Position numbers and translations under genes: made by a program | The notes under the pieces: model-generated | What the model saw: the letters and a program-made list of their open reading frames with translations, nothing else | Database searches by the model: none | What the model was told of the DNA's origin: nothing | Shown: positions 19,684 to 28,368 of the stretch, in pieces | How the letters are laid out: each line of letters opens with the position of its first letter | Numbering within the stretch: position 1 is the stretch's first letter | Source: Bog-756 sp963841885 | GTDB taxonomy: Bacteria > Actinomycetota > Acidimicrobiia > Acidimicrobiales > RAAP-2 | Assembly: GCA_963841885.1 (NCBI GenBank) | Contig: CAWJEK010000024.1 | Span: 62,001 to 126,000, forward strand | DNA length: 64,000 nt | Reading direction: 5' to 3'

Positions 19684-20640
19684 ATGAGCAACGACAACGA
19701 CACCCCCACTCTCGAGGCGACGGGGCGACCGGGTGCCCGGACGCCACGGCTCCGGCAGCTCGCCGTCCTCGGCGCGGTCGGCGCGGCCGGCCTCGCCTTC
19801 GCCGCCTGTGGCGGCTCCTCGGCGGCGTCGACCACCTCCTCCACGGCCGCGTCCGCGGGATCCGGGGGTTCGTCGGGCTCGACCACCACCCCCAGCAGCC
19901 TGCCGGGGGCATCTGGGACCATCGCCTCGGTCAACGGCTCCTCCTTGGAGGTCCAGAACACCGAGACCGGCCAGACCACCGTGACGTACACGCCGTCCAC
20001 CACGATCCGTCAGACGACCGACACCACGGCGGCCGCCGTGACCGTCGGCTCGTGCATCTCCGCCTTCGGTAAGCCGACGTCGGGCACGTCGTCGGCCACG
20101 CCGTTCGGCGGGCCGATCACCGCCACCACCGTCTCGGTCAGCCAGCCGGTCTCGGGCGCCTGCAGCCGCGGTGTCGGAGGTGGCTTCGGTGGATTCAGCG
20201 GCACCCGCCCTGGCGGCTCCCGCCCCGGCGGCTTCGGTGGCGAGGGCGGCACCACGCCCGGAGGGGGCACCTTCCCGCACCACACGGGTGCCTTCGCCGC
20301 CGGCGGCTTCGGCGCCGCCTCCGGCCAGGTGACCGCGGTGTCCGGGTCGGTGGTGACCGTCAGCGAGACCGATCCGCAGACCAAGAAGGCGTCGAGCGTG
20401 ACCGTGACCCTCACCGGCACGACCACGTTCACCACCACCCAGACGGCCACCGCGGCGGCCATCGTGGTCGGCCAGTGCGCCCGGGCCGAGGGCACGGCGA
20501 GCAGCACCGGCGCGGTCACCGCGCAGACCCTGACCATCTCGGCTCCGGTGAACGGAGCCTGCACCGGTGGCTTCGGAGGGTTCCGGGGCGGCGCCGGCGG
20601 CTTCGGTGGGGGCGCTCCCGGGGCGGGCGCGGGTGCCTGA
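19684..20640 (+). CDS. lipoprotein with two DUF5666-like domains and Gly-rich segments
   Basis: Predicted 318-residue lipoprotein. The signal helix ends in a lipobox-like AFAAC (Cys near residue 40). Two repeats of a small beta domain follow: one around ASGTIASVNGSSLEVQNT with TTIRQTT and VGSCISAFG, the other around SGQVTAVSGSVVTVSET with TTTFTTT and VGQCARAEG. This pattern fits DUF5666, a domain of unknown function in surface proteins. A Gly/Phe/Pro-rich linker separates them and a GGFGG-type tail ends the protein. ATG 19684 with GGAAG upstream is preferred over the frame from 19582. It lies between the permease and the second adaptor and is probably part of the same export machine. Confidence 0.75.
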   Translation: MSNDNDTPTLEATGRPGARTPRLRQLAVLGAVGAAGLAFAACGGSSAASTTSSTAASAGSGGSSGSTTTPSSLPGASGTIASVNGSSLEVQNTETGQTTVTYTPSTTIRQTTDTTAAAVTVGSCISAFGKPTSGTSSATPFGGPITATTVSVSQPVSGACSRGVGGGFGGFSGTRPGGSRPGGFGGEGGTTPGGGTFPHHTGAFAAGGFGAASGQVTAVSGSVVTVSETDPQTKKASSVTVTLTGTTTFTTTQTATAAAIVVGQCARAEGTASSTGAVTAQTLTISAPVNGACTGGFGGFRGGAGGFGGGAPGAGAGA

Positions 20641-22615
20641 CCCGTCGGGCGCCTCCCGGGCGTCCGTGCTCGATGACCCGGCTCCGGCCAGGTCCTCCGC
20701 GCCCTCGCCCGAGGACGGACCGCGAGCCCTGGAGTCACCCCGCGGTGGCCTGTGGAAGGTGATCGCCGTCCTCGTAGTGGTCGGCGCGCTCCTGGCCGCC
20801 TGGTTCCTCACCCGCCCCAGCGGCCCCCCGTACCGCACCGCGTCGGTGCAGACCGCCACCGCGGTGTCGACCCTCTCGTCCGTCGGAACGATCACCCCCG
20901 TGCAGCAGGCGAACCTCACCTTTGCCGCCGCGGGCACGGTCGGCACGGTCGATGTGTCCGTGGGGCAGCAGGTGGCCGCCGGACAGGTCGTGGCCACCCT
21001 GGACATGACCTCGCTGCAGACGGCCGTGATCGACGCCCAGGCATCACTGGCGTCCGCCCAGGCCACCCTGGCGTCCGACGAGGCCGCCCAGACGGCGGCG
21101 GCGACGACCGCCACCACGAGTGACGCTTCCACGGGTTCGACCGCGGCCGGCTCCGGGACCTCGACGTCGGCCACCGGCTCCACCACCGGGTCGCACTCGG
21201 GTAGCTCGGTGTCGGACGCGCAGGTGGAGTCCCTGCAGGCGGCCCTGGTCGCCGACCAGCACAAGCAGGACCAGGCCGCCGCCGCCGCCGGGGCGGCACT
21301 GACGGAGGCCACGACGGTCTGCACGGCACCGTCCTCGTCCGGTACGGGGTCGTCCGATTCCACCGCCGGGCCGGATCCGGCCACGGGGACCACGAGCGCG
21401 ACCAACCCGGGTTCGACCTCCGCCCCCTCCGGCGCTCCGGGCGGCGGTTCCGGCGGCACCGGCGGCGGCGGAGCCGGAGGCACGGAGACGTGCACCCAGG
21501 CGCTGGCTGCCGCCACGTCGGCCCATCAGGCCCTGGTGTCGGCCATCGACCAGGTCACCAAGGACGAGGCGGCACTGTCGTCCGCCCTCGGCCTCGGTGG
21601 CTCGGGAGGCGGCGGGGGTCCGGGCGGGAGCAGCGGCGGTTCGGGCTTCGGGGGCGGCTCCACGACCACGTCGACCACCTCACCCGCCTCGACGACGGCA
21701 TCGACATCGGCCGGGTCCTCGTCGGCAGGCACTTCGGCCAAGACGACCTCCGGCTACTCGACGACGGACTCCGGCTCGTCGGCGTCGTCCACCGGGTCCG
21801 CGGCGTCGACGGGGTCCACGACCCGCACCAAGACCGTCACCGCCGAGACGATCGCGCTGGACCAGGCCGACGTCGACGTGGCCCAGGCCGGACTCGACAC
21901 CGCCCAGCAGAATGTGGGTGACGCCGATCTGGTGAGCACCATCAGTGGCACGGTGGGCTCGGTCTCGCTGACACCCGGGCAGTCGGTGTCCGCCGGGTCG
22001 CCCTCCGCCACCCCGCAGGTCGTCGTCGTCGGATCCGGCGACGACTACGACGTGGCGGCCACGGTGCCGGTCACCCAGGTCCAGGACGTCCACGTCGGCC
22101 AGTCGGCGTTGGTCACGCCGGACTCGAGTTCGATCCCGGTCAGTGGCACGGTGACGGGAATCGGCGTACTCGGGACCTCGTCGACGTCTACGACCACCTA
22201 CCCGGTCACCATCGCGATCCAGTCCGCGGCACTCGGGCCCTTCTCGGGGTCGGACGCGTCCGTGCAGATCGTGACGGGCCGGGCCAGTGGGGTCACGACC
22301 GTGCCGTCGTCAGCCGTGCACACGGTCGGGACCAGCCACTACGTGTACGTCGTCGACGGTGGCACGATCAAGACCACCCGGGTGACCGTCGGGATCGTCG
22401 GTGCGCTCCGAACGCAGATCCTGACCGGGATCCACGTCGGACAGACCGTGTCGCTGGCCACCATGGCTGCACCGGTCCCGTCGTCCTCGACCACCAGCAC
22501 CCGCGCCGGGCTGGCCGGCCTGTCCGGGGCCGGGGGCTTCGGCGGTGCCGGGGGCTTCGGCGGGGCCGGGGGCTTCGGCGGTGCCGGGGGCTTCTCGCGC
22601 AGCGCGGCGGGCTGA
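20633..22615 (+). CDS. second membrane-fusion protein (HlyD/MacA-like) with long low-complexity insert
   Basis: Predicted 660-residue protein with one N-terminal membrane helix (about 42-62). The lipoyl-like half GTVGTVDVSVGQQVAAGQVVATLD (split by a turn) pairs with GTVGSVSLTPGQSV. Between them lie Ala/Gln-rich helical heptads interrupted by two long Ser/Thr/Gly-rich inserts (about 165-280 and 325-410), far larger than in MacA. The barrel domain and a Gly-Gly-Phe-Gly-Gly-Ala repeat tail finish the chain. GTG 20633 overlaps the end of the lipoprotein gene. Two different adaptors for one MacB pair suggest a heteromeric adaptor or alternative assemblies. Function inferred from family only. Confidence 0.75.
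   Translation: MPDPSGASRASVLDDPAPARSSAPSPEDGPRALESPRGGLWKVIAVLVVVGALLAAWFLTRPSGPPYRTASVQTATAVSTLSSVGTITPVQQANLTFAAAGTVGTVDVSVGQQVAAGQVVATLDMTSLQTAVIDAQASLASAQATLASDEAAQTAAATTATTSDASTGSTAAGSGTSTSATGSTTGSHSGSSVSDAQVESLQAALVADQHKQDQAAAAAGAALTEATTVCTAPSSSGTGSSDSTAGPDPATGTTSATNPGSTSAPSGAPGGGSGGTGGGGAGGTETCTQALAAATSAHQALVSAIDQVTKDEAALSSALGLGGSGGGGGPGGSSGGSGFGGGSTTTSTTSPASTTASTSAGSSSAGTSAKTTSGYSTTDSGSSASSTGSAASTGSTTRTKTVTAETIALDQADVDVAQAGLDTAQQNVGDADLVSTISGTVGSVSLTPGQSVSAGSPSATPQVVVVGSGDDYDVAATVPVTQVQDVHVGQSALVTPDSSSIPVSGTVTGIGVLGTSSTSTTTYPVTIAIQSAALGPFSGSDASVQIVTGRASGVTTVPSSAVHTVGTSHYVYVVDGGTIKTTRVTVGIVGALRTQILTGIHVGQTVSLATMAAPVPSSSTTSTRAGLAGLSGAGGFGGAGGFGGAGGFGGAGGFSRSAAG
22535..22588 (+). repeat. 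18-bp tandem repeat coding for GGFGGA tail
   Basis: Three direct units of GGCTTCGGCGGTGCCGGG (middle copy with one change) encode Gly-Gly-Phe-Gly-Gly-Ala at the C terminus of the second adaptor. It resembles the tail repeat at 17443 but has a different unit. Confidence 0.8.
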
Positions 22616-22690
22616 CCGGGCGCGTCATCGGTATCGACGGGCACGGCGTGTCCGCGAGTTCCGGCCGGCCGGAAGGGTAGCGTCGCCGCC

Positions 22691-23191
22691 ATGATCGACG
22701 AGCACCTGGTGGCCGAAGCCGTCCACGACACCGGCATCCGGCGGCTGCAGCACGCCTATGCCGACGTGGTCAACCGCCGGGCCTGGACCGATCTCGACCA
22801 CCTGTTCCGGCCCGATGCCGAGGTGGTGATCGACCGGCGGGAGGGAGAACCGCTGCGCCTCGTCGGCGGCCCCGCCGTCGGCGAGTTCATCGGCTCGGCC
22901 ATCGCCCACTTCACCTTCTTCGAGTTCGTCGTCCTGAATGCCCACATCGCCTTCCCCGAGGGCACCGACTCAGGTCGGGCCGTCTGCCGGCTGTTCATGT
23001 GCGAACTGCGCCAGGACGGGGCCAGCGGCCGGTTCTCCACCGCCTTCGGCCTCTACCACGACCGTTATGTCCTGGAGGATGGCTCGTGGTGGTTCGCCGA
23101 GCGTCGGTACCACTCGCTGGCCCGGCACGGCGGAGTCCTCGACGTGTTCCCCCTGCCCACCGACCCCGGCGTCCAGGTCCCCGGCCCCTGA
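22691..23191 (+). CDS. SnoaL/NTF2-like protein
   Basis: Predicted 166-residue soluble protein. N-terminal helix with IRRLQHAYADVVNRRAWTDLDHLF, then PDAEVVID and a curved sheet ending in YVLEDGSWWFAERRYHSLAR. This arrangement is typical of SnoaL-like/ring-hydroxylating-beta-like NTF2 folds; no catalytic assignment is possible. TAGCGT at 22678-22683 lies about seven bases from the start with no Shine-Dalgarno sequence, so the transcript may be leaderless. It follows the export operon by 75 bases but seems to have its own promoter. Confidence 0.7.
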   Translation: MIDEHLVAEAVHDTGIRRLQHAYADVVNRRAWTDLDHLFRPDAEVVIDRREGEPLRLVGGPAVGEFIGSAIAHFTFFEFVVLNAHIAFPEGTDSGRAVCRLFMCELRQDGASGRFSTAFGLYHDRYVLEDGSWWFAERRYHSLARHGGVLDVFPLPTDPGVQVPGP

Positions 23192-23249
23192 CCGGGTGGC
23201 GGCGGGTCGCATCAGCCACCGCGGTGGCGGCGCGTGGCAGCATCGGGGG

Positions 23250-23717
23250 ATGCCGCTCCTCGTGGTCCGACATGCGCGAGCCGGCCGGCGGAGCGCTTAC
23301 GAGGGTGACGACCTCCAGCGTCCCCTGTCCTCCCGTGGGCAGGCCCAGGCCGAGGGTCTCGTGCCCCTGCTCACCGCATACCGGCCACGCCGGGTCCTCT
23401 CCAGCCCGGCCGTGCGCTGCTTCGAGACCGTGCGACCGGCGGCCGAGGCGCTCGGGCTACCGATCGAGTCGGTGGGTGAGCTGGCCGAGGGACACAGCGA
23501 GGACGCCCTGCGACTGCTGCGGCGCATGGCGGGGGAGACGGCCGTCCTGTGCACCCACGGAGACATCGCCGCCGACCTCCTCGACGCCCTGGCCCCGGGT
23601 CTGTCGGCCAAGGCGAGGTATGACCTGCGCCTGCTGAAGGGGGAGGTGTGGGTGGTCCAGTCGACGGGTGACAGGCTGGAGATCGTCGACCACCTGCGTC
23701 AGGAGCCCCGCCGGTGA
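23250..23717 (+). CDS. histidine phosphatase (SixA-like)
   Basis: Predicted 155-residue enzyme of the phosphoglycerate-mutase-like histidine phosphatase superfamily. The catalytic VVRHARAGRR (nucleophilic His near residue 8), second-arginine region RRVLSSPAVRC and distal CTHGD motif are in the expected places. Its short length matches SixA, which removes phosphate from phosphohistidine in signalling proteins; other small phosphatases cannot be excluded. It ends about 70 bases before murL. GGGGG precedes the ATG closely, and the longer frame upstream is not coding-like. Confidence 0.8.
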   Translation: MPLLVVRHARAGRRSAYEGDDLQRPLSSRGQAQAEGLVPLLTAYRPRRVLSSPAVRCFETVRPAAEALGLPIESVGELAEGHSEDALRLLRRMAGETAVLCTHGDIAADLLDALAPGLSAKARYDLRLLKGEVWVVQSTGDRLEIVDHLRQEPRR

Positions 23718-23786
23718 GGGGCCGACGCCCCCGGCGCCGTCCTCCCGGTCCGGGGCCGGGCGGGCGACCGCTACGCTGACCGCCCG

Positions 23787-25166
23787 ATGCCCGACCCTGA
23801 ACGATTCGACCCGGGCTCGTACGCCGACTTCCGGATCGTCGGGCGGGGGTACGACCCGGCCACCCGGACGGTCACCCTCCGCTACGCCCTCGACGACCGG
23901 GTGTTCTTCACCGAGACCGTCACCTTCGAGACCCCTCCGGTGGAGGGGTCCGTCCCGTCCGGTGCCGGGTTCGAGCGGGCCCTCCTGCACCTCCACGTGG
24001 CCGCCGGGACCAGCTACTACAAGACGGCGGCGCCCGACCGCGTCATCGTGGAGGACGAGTCCCTCAGCGTCGGCGAGCTCGACCTGCACCGCCACCTCTA
24101 CGACGACGGCCTGCGGGAGTTCGCAGTCACCAACGGACTGCCGGTGCCCCGTCCCGTCACCGTGGTGCCTTCCCGTGGTGAGGCCACGCAGCCGCTCCCG
24201 GCCGGGGGGACGTTGCCACCGGGCCTGGTGGTCCCGATCGGCGGGGGCAAGGACTCCATGGTGCTCATCGAGGCCGTCCGCCATCTGCAGCCGCGACTGT
24301 TCGCCGTCAACCCGCACCCGCTGGTCCTGGACCTGGCCGCCGAGGCGGGGCTCGAACTGCTCGTGGTGCGGCGCCGCCTCGACCCGGGGCTGGCCGACCT
24401 CCACCGTTCGGGCGCGTACAACGGGCACGTCCCGGTGACGGCCATCGTGTCGCTGGTCGCCGCCGTCGGGGCCTTCGTCCACGGCTACGACACCATCGTC
24501 ATGGCCATCGAGCGCTCGGCCAGCGAGGAGACCGTGTCGGTCGGCGGCGTCCCGGTCAACCACCAGTACTCGAAGAGCCGGGAGTTCGAGGAGCAGTTGG
24601 CCGGGCAGTTGCGTTCGACGGTGGCTCCCGAGCTGACGTACGGGTCGGGCCTCCGTCCCTGGTCGGAGCTGGCCATCTCCCGGACCTTCGCCGGCCTCAC
24701 CCGCTACCACGGCACCTTCTGCAGCTGCAACACGGCCTTCCGCCAGGACGCGGTCGAGCGGGACCGCTGGTGCGGGCACTGCCCGAAGTGCCGATTCGTC
24801 GCCCTCATGCTGGCGCCGTACCTGGAGCCCTCGCAGCTCACGGCCATCATCGGTACCGACCTGTTCGCCGACCCGGGCCAGATCGCCGGGTTCGCCGCCC
24901 TCATGAGCGACGCCGACAAGCCGTTCGAGTGCGTGGGGGAACGACGGGAGTCGGCCGTGGCTCTGCGTCTGCTGACCGGACTCCCCGAATGGCGGGAGGC
25001 GCCGGTGGTGAGGGCCCTGGCGGACACGGCGGGTCGCCTGGTCGACGACGGGGACGTGGCGTCGCTCCTGTCGCCCGAAGAGGCGTTGGCCTTTCCGGTT
25101 CCGGAGGTGGCGGATGCCGTCGACGCCCTGCTGACCGGCGTCGGTGGCGCGGGCGAGTCACCGTGA
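23787..25166 (+). CDS. murL: UDP-MurNAc-L-Ala-L-Glu epimerase
   Basis: Predicted 459-residue cytoplasmic enzyme. MurL inverts the terminal L-Glu of UDP-MurNAc-L-Ala-L-Glu to D-Glu in an ATP-dependent reaction, bypassing glutamate racemase. Supporting features: an N-terminal domain, a PP-loop ATP-binding motif IGGGKDSM (about 150-157), a conserved VNHQYSKSREFE stretch, and a C-terminal Cys cluster (FCSCN then CGHCPKC, about 312-333). The strongest argument is the next gene, a MurD of the MurD2 type, coupled by a GTGA overlap; murD2-murL pairs are known from Xanthomonas. TACGCT at 23772-23777 lies 10 bases before the ATG, suggesting a nearly leaderless transcript. Confidence 0.85.
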   Translation: MPDPERFDPGSYADFRIVGRGYDPATRTVTLRYALDDRVFFTETVTFETPPVEGSVPSGAGFERALLHLHVAAGTSYYKTAAPDRVIVEDESLSVGELDLHRHLYDDGLREFAVTNGLPVPRPVTVVPSRGEATQPLPAGGTLPPGLVVPIGGGKDSMVLIEAVRHLQPRLFAVNPHPLVLDLAAEAGLELLVVRRRLDPGLADLHRSGAYNGHVPVTAIVSLVAAVGAFVHGYDTIVMAIERSASEETVSVGGVPVNHQYSKSREFEEQLAGQLRSTVAPELTYGSGLRPWSELAISRTFAGLTRYHGTFCSCNTAFRQDAVERDRWCGHCPKCRFVALMLAPYLEPSQLTAIIGTDLFADPGQIAGFAALMSDADKPFECVGERRESAVALRLLTGLPEWREAPVVRALADTAGRLVDDGDVASLLSPEEALAFPVPEVADAVDALLTGVGGAGESP

Positions 25167-26527
25167 GCGGGGCGCCGGCCCTCGACCGGGTCCTGGGCCG
25201 CCGGGTGGCCATCTGGGGGATGGGGACCGAGGGACTCGCGCTGGCCGCGCTGGCCGCCGGTCGGGGCGTGGTGCCGGTGCTCGTCGACGACGACCCGGCG
25301 GGTGCCGCCGACCGGGTCGTGGCGGCGCTGGGTGACGACCACTCCGTGCTGACCCCGGCCGCCGTCGACTGGTCCGGTGTGGAGGTGGTGGTCCGCTCGC
25401 CCGGCGTGAGCCGGTACCGTCCCGAGCTGGCGGCGGCCGTCGCCGCCGGGGTCCAGGTGACCACGACGATGGCCCTGTGGCTCGAGGACCACGCCGACGG
25501 CCCGGTGCTGGCGGTCACGGGAACCAAGGGCAAGAGCACCACGGCCGCCCTGGCTGCCGCCCTCCTCGAGGCCGACGGTCGAACGGTGGAGCTGATCGGC
25601 AACATCGGCGTCCCCGTGCTCGACACCTACGGGCGCCCCCGACCCGATGTCTACGTGGTCGAGGTCTCGTCCTACCAGGCCGCCGACGTGACCCGGTCGC
25701 CCGGGGTGGTGGTCCTCACCAGCCTGGCTCCCGACCACCTCGACTGGCACGGCGGGGTCGAGCCCTACTTCCGGGACAAGCTGCGTCTCGTCGAGGCCGG
25801 CCCGCCGGGTCGCCTGGCCGTCTGCGCCGGTAACCCCGAAGCGGTGGCCCGCACCGCCTGGCACCCCGACCGGACGCTCTACGGTCCCGAGGGCCGGGTG
25901 CTGGTCGACGACGACGGCTGGCTCTCGGTGGACGGCGAGCGGCTGGCCGACACCGGCCGGCTGCGGGTGGCGGGTCGACACAATGTCTGGAACCTGTGCG
26001 GGGCGGTGGCCGGGGTGATGCTCGTGACCGGCTCGGCCCCGTCGGCCGACGCCGTGGTGCAGGCCATGGAGGGCTTCCACGGCCTGCCGTCGCGATGTGA
26101 GGTGGTGGGGGAGCGCGACGGCCGCACCTACGTCGACGACGCGCTGGCCTCCAATCCGTTCGCCTCGGCCGCCTCCATCGGGACGTTCGCCGGGCGGCCC
26201 CTGACCGTCGTGGTGGGCGGGGCGGACCGGGGGGTGGATCCCGGGCCGCTCGTCGTCGCCCTGAGCTCGCACCGGCCGCCTCCGGCCGTGGTCGTCCTGG
26301 GTCCGGGGCCCGAGCGACTGGCGGGACGGCTGGCCGGCGCGGTCGCCGAGGTCCGGGAGGCCGGGGACCTCGAGGAGGCCGTGGCCACGGCCACCGCGTT
26401 GACGCCGAGCGGCGGAGTGGTGCTGTTCTCGCCGGCCGCGCCCACCCCGGAGGGCGGTGGTGGCTACCGCGAGCGCAGCCGGAGGTTCGTGGCGGCGGCC
26501 GGCCTGGTTGCCGACCCGGGGCGGTGA
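25163..26527 (+). CDS. murD2: UDP-N-acetylmuramoyl-L-alanine--L-glutamate ligase
   Basis: Predicted 454-residue Mur ligase. N-terminal Rossmann-like part (VAIWGMGTEGLALAAL), then the ATP-binding TGTKGKSTT, the EVSSYQ motif, SLAPDHLDWHG, GRHNVWN and a C-terminal domain. The N-terminal half is shorter than in classic MurD. MurD2 adds L-glutamate to UDP-MurNAc-L-Ala; MurL then converts it to D-Glu. The MurD2 assignment rests mainly on the overlap with murL (GTG 25163 inside the murL stop). Ordinary MurD would use D-Glu and would need a racemase gene, which is not seen here. Confidence 0.85.
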   Translation: MSGAPALDRVLGRRVAIWGMGTEGLALAALAAGRGVVPVLVDDDPAGAADRVVAALGDDHSVLTPAAVDWSGVEVVVRSPGVSRYRPELAAAVAAGVQVTTTMALWLEDHADGPVLAVTGTKGKSTTAALAAALLEADGRTVELIGNIGVPVLDTYGRPRPDVYVVEVSSYQAADVTRSPGVVVLTSLAPDHLDWHGGVEPYFRDKLRLVEAGPPGRLAVCAGNPEAVARTAWHPDRTLYGPEGRVLVDDDGWLSVDGERLADTGRLRVAGRHNVWNLCGAVAGVMLVTGSAPSADAVVQAMEGFHGLPSRCEVVGERDGRTYVDDALASNPFASAASIGTFAGRPLTVVVGGADRGVDPGPLVVALSSHRPPPAVVVLGPGPERLAGRLAGAVAEVREAGDLEEAVATATALTPSGGVVLFSPAAPTPEGGGGYRERSRRFVAAAGLVADPGR

Positions 26528-26604
26528 GCGGCTCCGCGGTCGGGCCCCGGATTGACACCGGCGCTCCTCCCGGCAACGGTGGGCCCGAAGAAGGGGAGGA
26601 CGAC

Positions 26605-27660
26605 GTGGACGAGATCACCATCATCACCGACCGGTCGGCGACCGTCGACGGTCGGATCGGCCCCGACGGGGAGTCCGTGCTGATCGAACCGGCCGACCTG
26701 GTGACCACCCTGGGCTGGGAGCTCAAGCCGAGCGGACTCTGTCGCGGCGACGTCTGCGTGCCGGTGCGGGACATGGACGGGCTCCGGGTGGGCGACCGGC
26801 TCGACCTGGTGGCCGTGGCCGGCGCCGTCGGCCAGCCCTGCGTCGCCGATGCCGATGCGTCGCTGGTGGCCGTGGCCCTCCCGGCCGAACTGCGTCGGGC
26901 GGCGCTGCGCGATCTCGACGCCCCGCCGTTCACGCTGCCCGACCTCGACGGCAACCTGCACTCGCTCGCCGACTGGGCCGGGCGCAAGCGGCTGCTCGTC
27001 ACCTTCTCGAGCTGGTGCGGCTGCCGCTACGACCTGCCGGGCTGGCAGGCCCTGCACGACGAACTGGTGGACGACGGGTTCACGGTGATCGCCGTGGCCA
27101 TCGACCAGGACGCCGACGACGTACGCCCGTTCACCGGGGGATTGACCATGCCGGTGCTCTACGACCCCCACCACCTCCTCACCGAGCTCTACGCCATCAC
27201 CAACGTCCCCACCGTGGTGTGGATCGACGAGCACGACCGGATCGTCCGGCCCAATGCCGAGGCCTTCGGGACGGATACGTTCGCCGACTTCACGGGGGCC
27301 GAGTCGGCGCCCCATCTCGAGCTGGTGCGTCGCTGGGTCCGCCACGGCGAGGTGCCCATCGAGGAGGAGGAGGCCCGTCAGGCCGTCGCCGACCTCTCGG
27401 AGGACGAGGTGCTGGCCAAGCTGCACTTCCGGATCGCCGCCGAGGCCCACCGCCGGGGGGATGCCGACACGACCCGCCGACACGTGCTGCGGGCCGGCGA
27501 GCTGGCGCCCGACGACCTCACCGTGTGGCGCGCCGGCATGCCCCTGATCGGCGAGGATCCGTTCGGCCAGGACTTCCTCGACCGCTACGACGAGTGGCGG
27601 GCCAAGGGCAGCCCGGCGCACGCCCTGCCCTCGACGACGGCCCCGGTGGCCGCCGACTGA
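26605..27660 (+). CDS. redoxin/thioredoxin-fold protein (TlpA/AhpC-like)
   Basis: Predicted 351-residue protein. After about 100 residues of unknown fold with a CRGDVC pair, a redoxin domain follows: FTLPDLDGNLHSLADWAGRK (in two parts), LVTFSSWCGCRYDLPG with a C-x-C pair instead of the usual CxxC, and NVPTVVWID with the cis-Pro. The last 120 residues are helical (probably repeat-like) and charged. No signal peptide is visible, so it is probably cytoplasmic. GTG 26605 is chosen for AAGGGGAGGACGAC just upstream; GTG 26524, overlapping murD2, is the alternative. Redox partner unknown. Confidence 0.75.
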   Translation: MDEITIITDRSATVDGRIGPDGESVLIEPADLVTTLGWELKPSGLCRGDVCVPVRDMDGLRVGDRLDLVAVAGAVGQPCVADADASLVAVALPAELRRAALRDLDAPPFTLPDLDGNLHSLADWAGRKRLLVTFSSWCGCRYDLPGWQALHDELVDDGFTVIAVAIDQDADDVRPFTGGLTMPVLYDPHHLLTELYAITNVPTVVWIDEHDRIVRPNAEAFGTDTFADFTGAESAPHLELVRRWVRHGEVPIEEEEARQAVADLSEDEVLAKLHFRIAAEAHRRGDADTTRRHVLRAGELAPDDLTVWRAGMPLIGEDPFGQDFLDRYDEWRAKGSPAHALPSTTAPVAAD

Positions 27661-27708
27661 AACTCGCGGGACTACGCGGACGAACGAGGGGCTACGCGGA
27701 CGCCACGG

Positions 27709-28185
27709 TCAGCGGCGAGCGGCGCGTGACTGGCGCCGGACGAACTCCAGGATGGCGATGTGCTTGTCGGTGTCCATCTGCATGAGCCGCACCAGTAGGG
27801 GCCACAGGGTGACGTCGTCCAACTCCTCGAGCACCCCCGCCAGCCGCCGGAGCTCGCGGGCGTCCTCGTGTTCCCGGTCGAGGAGCTGCTGGGTGAGGGC
27901 GGTGACCCGGTCGGGGTGCGGGCCCCAGTCCCCGGTACGGGGCACGGCCGGCTCATCCGACCGCATCTCCACGTCGGACCGCAGGGCCGACGTCAGCTCG
28001 CGGAAGAGCCGGTGGTGGCGGATCTCGTCCTCGACGATGAGGTCCACCAGGTAGGAGAAGGCGGCCGAACCCGAGTCGACGGCCGCCTCCTGGTAGTCGA
28101 CCAGCAGCCCACGTTCGTTCTCCTCGTGCGAACTCAGGTACTCGAAGAGCTCGGACTCCCAGATGCTCGCTCCGGCCAATGTCAT
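27709..28185 (-). CDS. ferritin-like (rubrerythrin-type) helical protein
   Basis: Predicted 158-residue all-helical protein. Glu/His residues sit at the places expected of a di-iron four-helix bundle: HEENERGLL, LIVEDEIRHHRLF and late DTDKHIAILEF. Full metal binding cannot be confirmed from sequence alone, so it may be a structural ferritin-like domain. ATG 28185 is preferred because GGAGGTGCGGGGA precedes it; ATG 28200 is possible. It is convergent with the redoxin gene and divergent from the ferredoxin gene. Confidence 0.6.
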   Translation of the reverse strand: MTLAGASIWESELFEYLSSHEENERGLLVDYQEAAVDSGSAAFSYLVDLIVEDEIRHHRLFRELTSALRSDVEMRSDEPAVPRTGDWGPHPDRVTALTQQLLDREHEDARELRRLAGVLEELDDVTLWPLLVRLMQMDTDKHIAILEFVRRQSRAARR

Positions 28186-28368
28186 TCCCCGCACCTCCAT
28201 CTCGGGCCCCCACGGCCCCCAGCATGCTCGCGCCGTCGGGTCGCCCCGAAAAGGGCAATTGGTCCACTGGTCACCCGACGGGGGTTCGGCTACACGTAGA
28301 GTCGTCCCGAACGCGGTTCCCTCCCGTGCGGTCGGACGTCCCGGCACGGGTTCCGGAGGTGGAGTCCC

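Noticed and set aside
17443..22588. Tandem repeats considered as CRISPR or minisatellite arrays
   Set aside because: No spacers; units are in frame and code for Gly/Phe protein tails.
26626..26638. ACCGACCGGTCGG inside the redoxin gene, similar to the operator core
   Set aside because: It lies 21 bases inside the coding sequence and encodes ordinary residues; no promoter element is close, so treated as chance.
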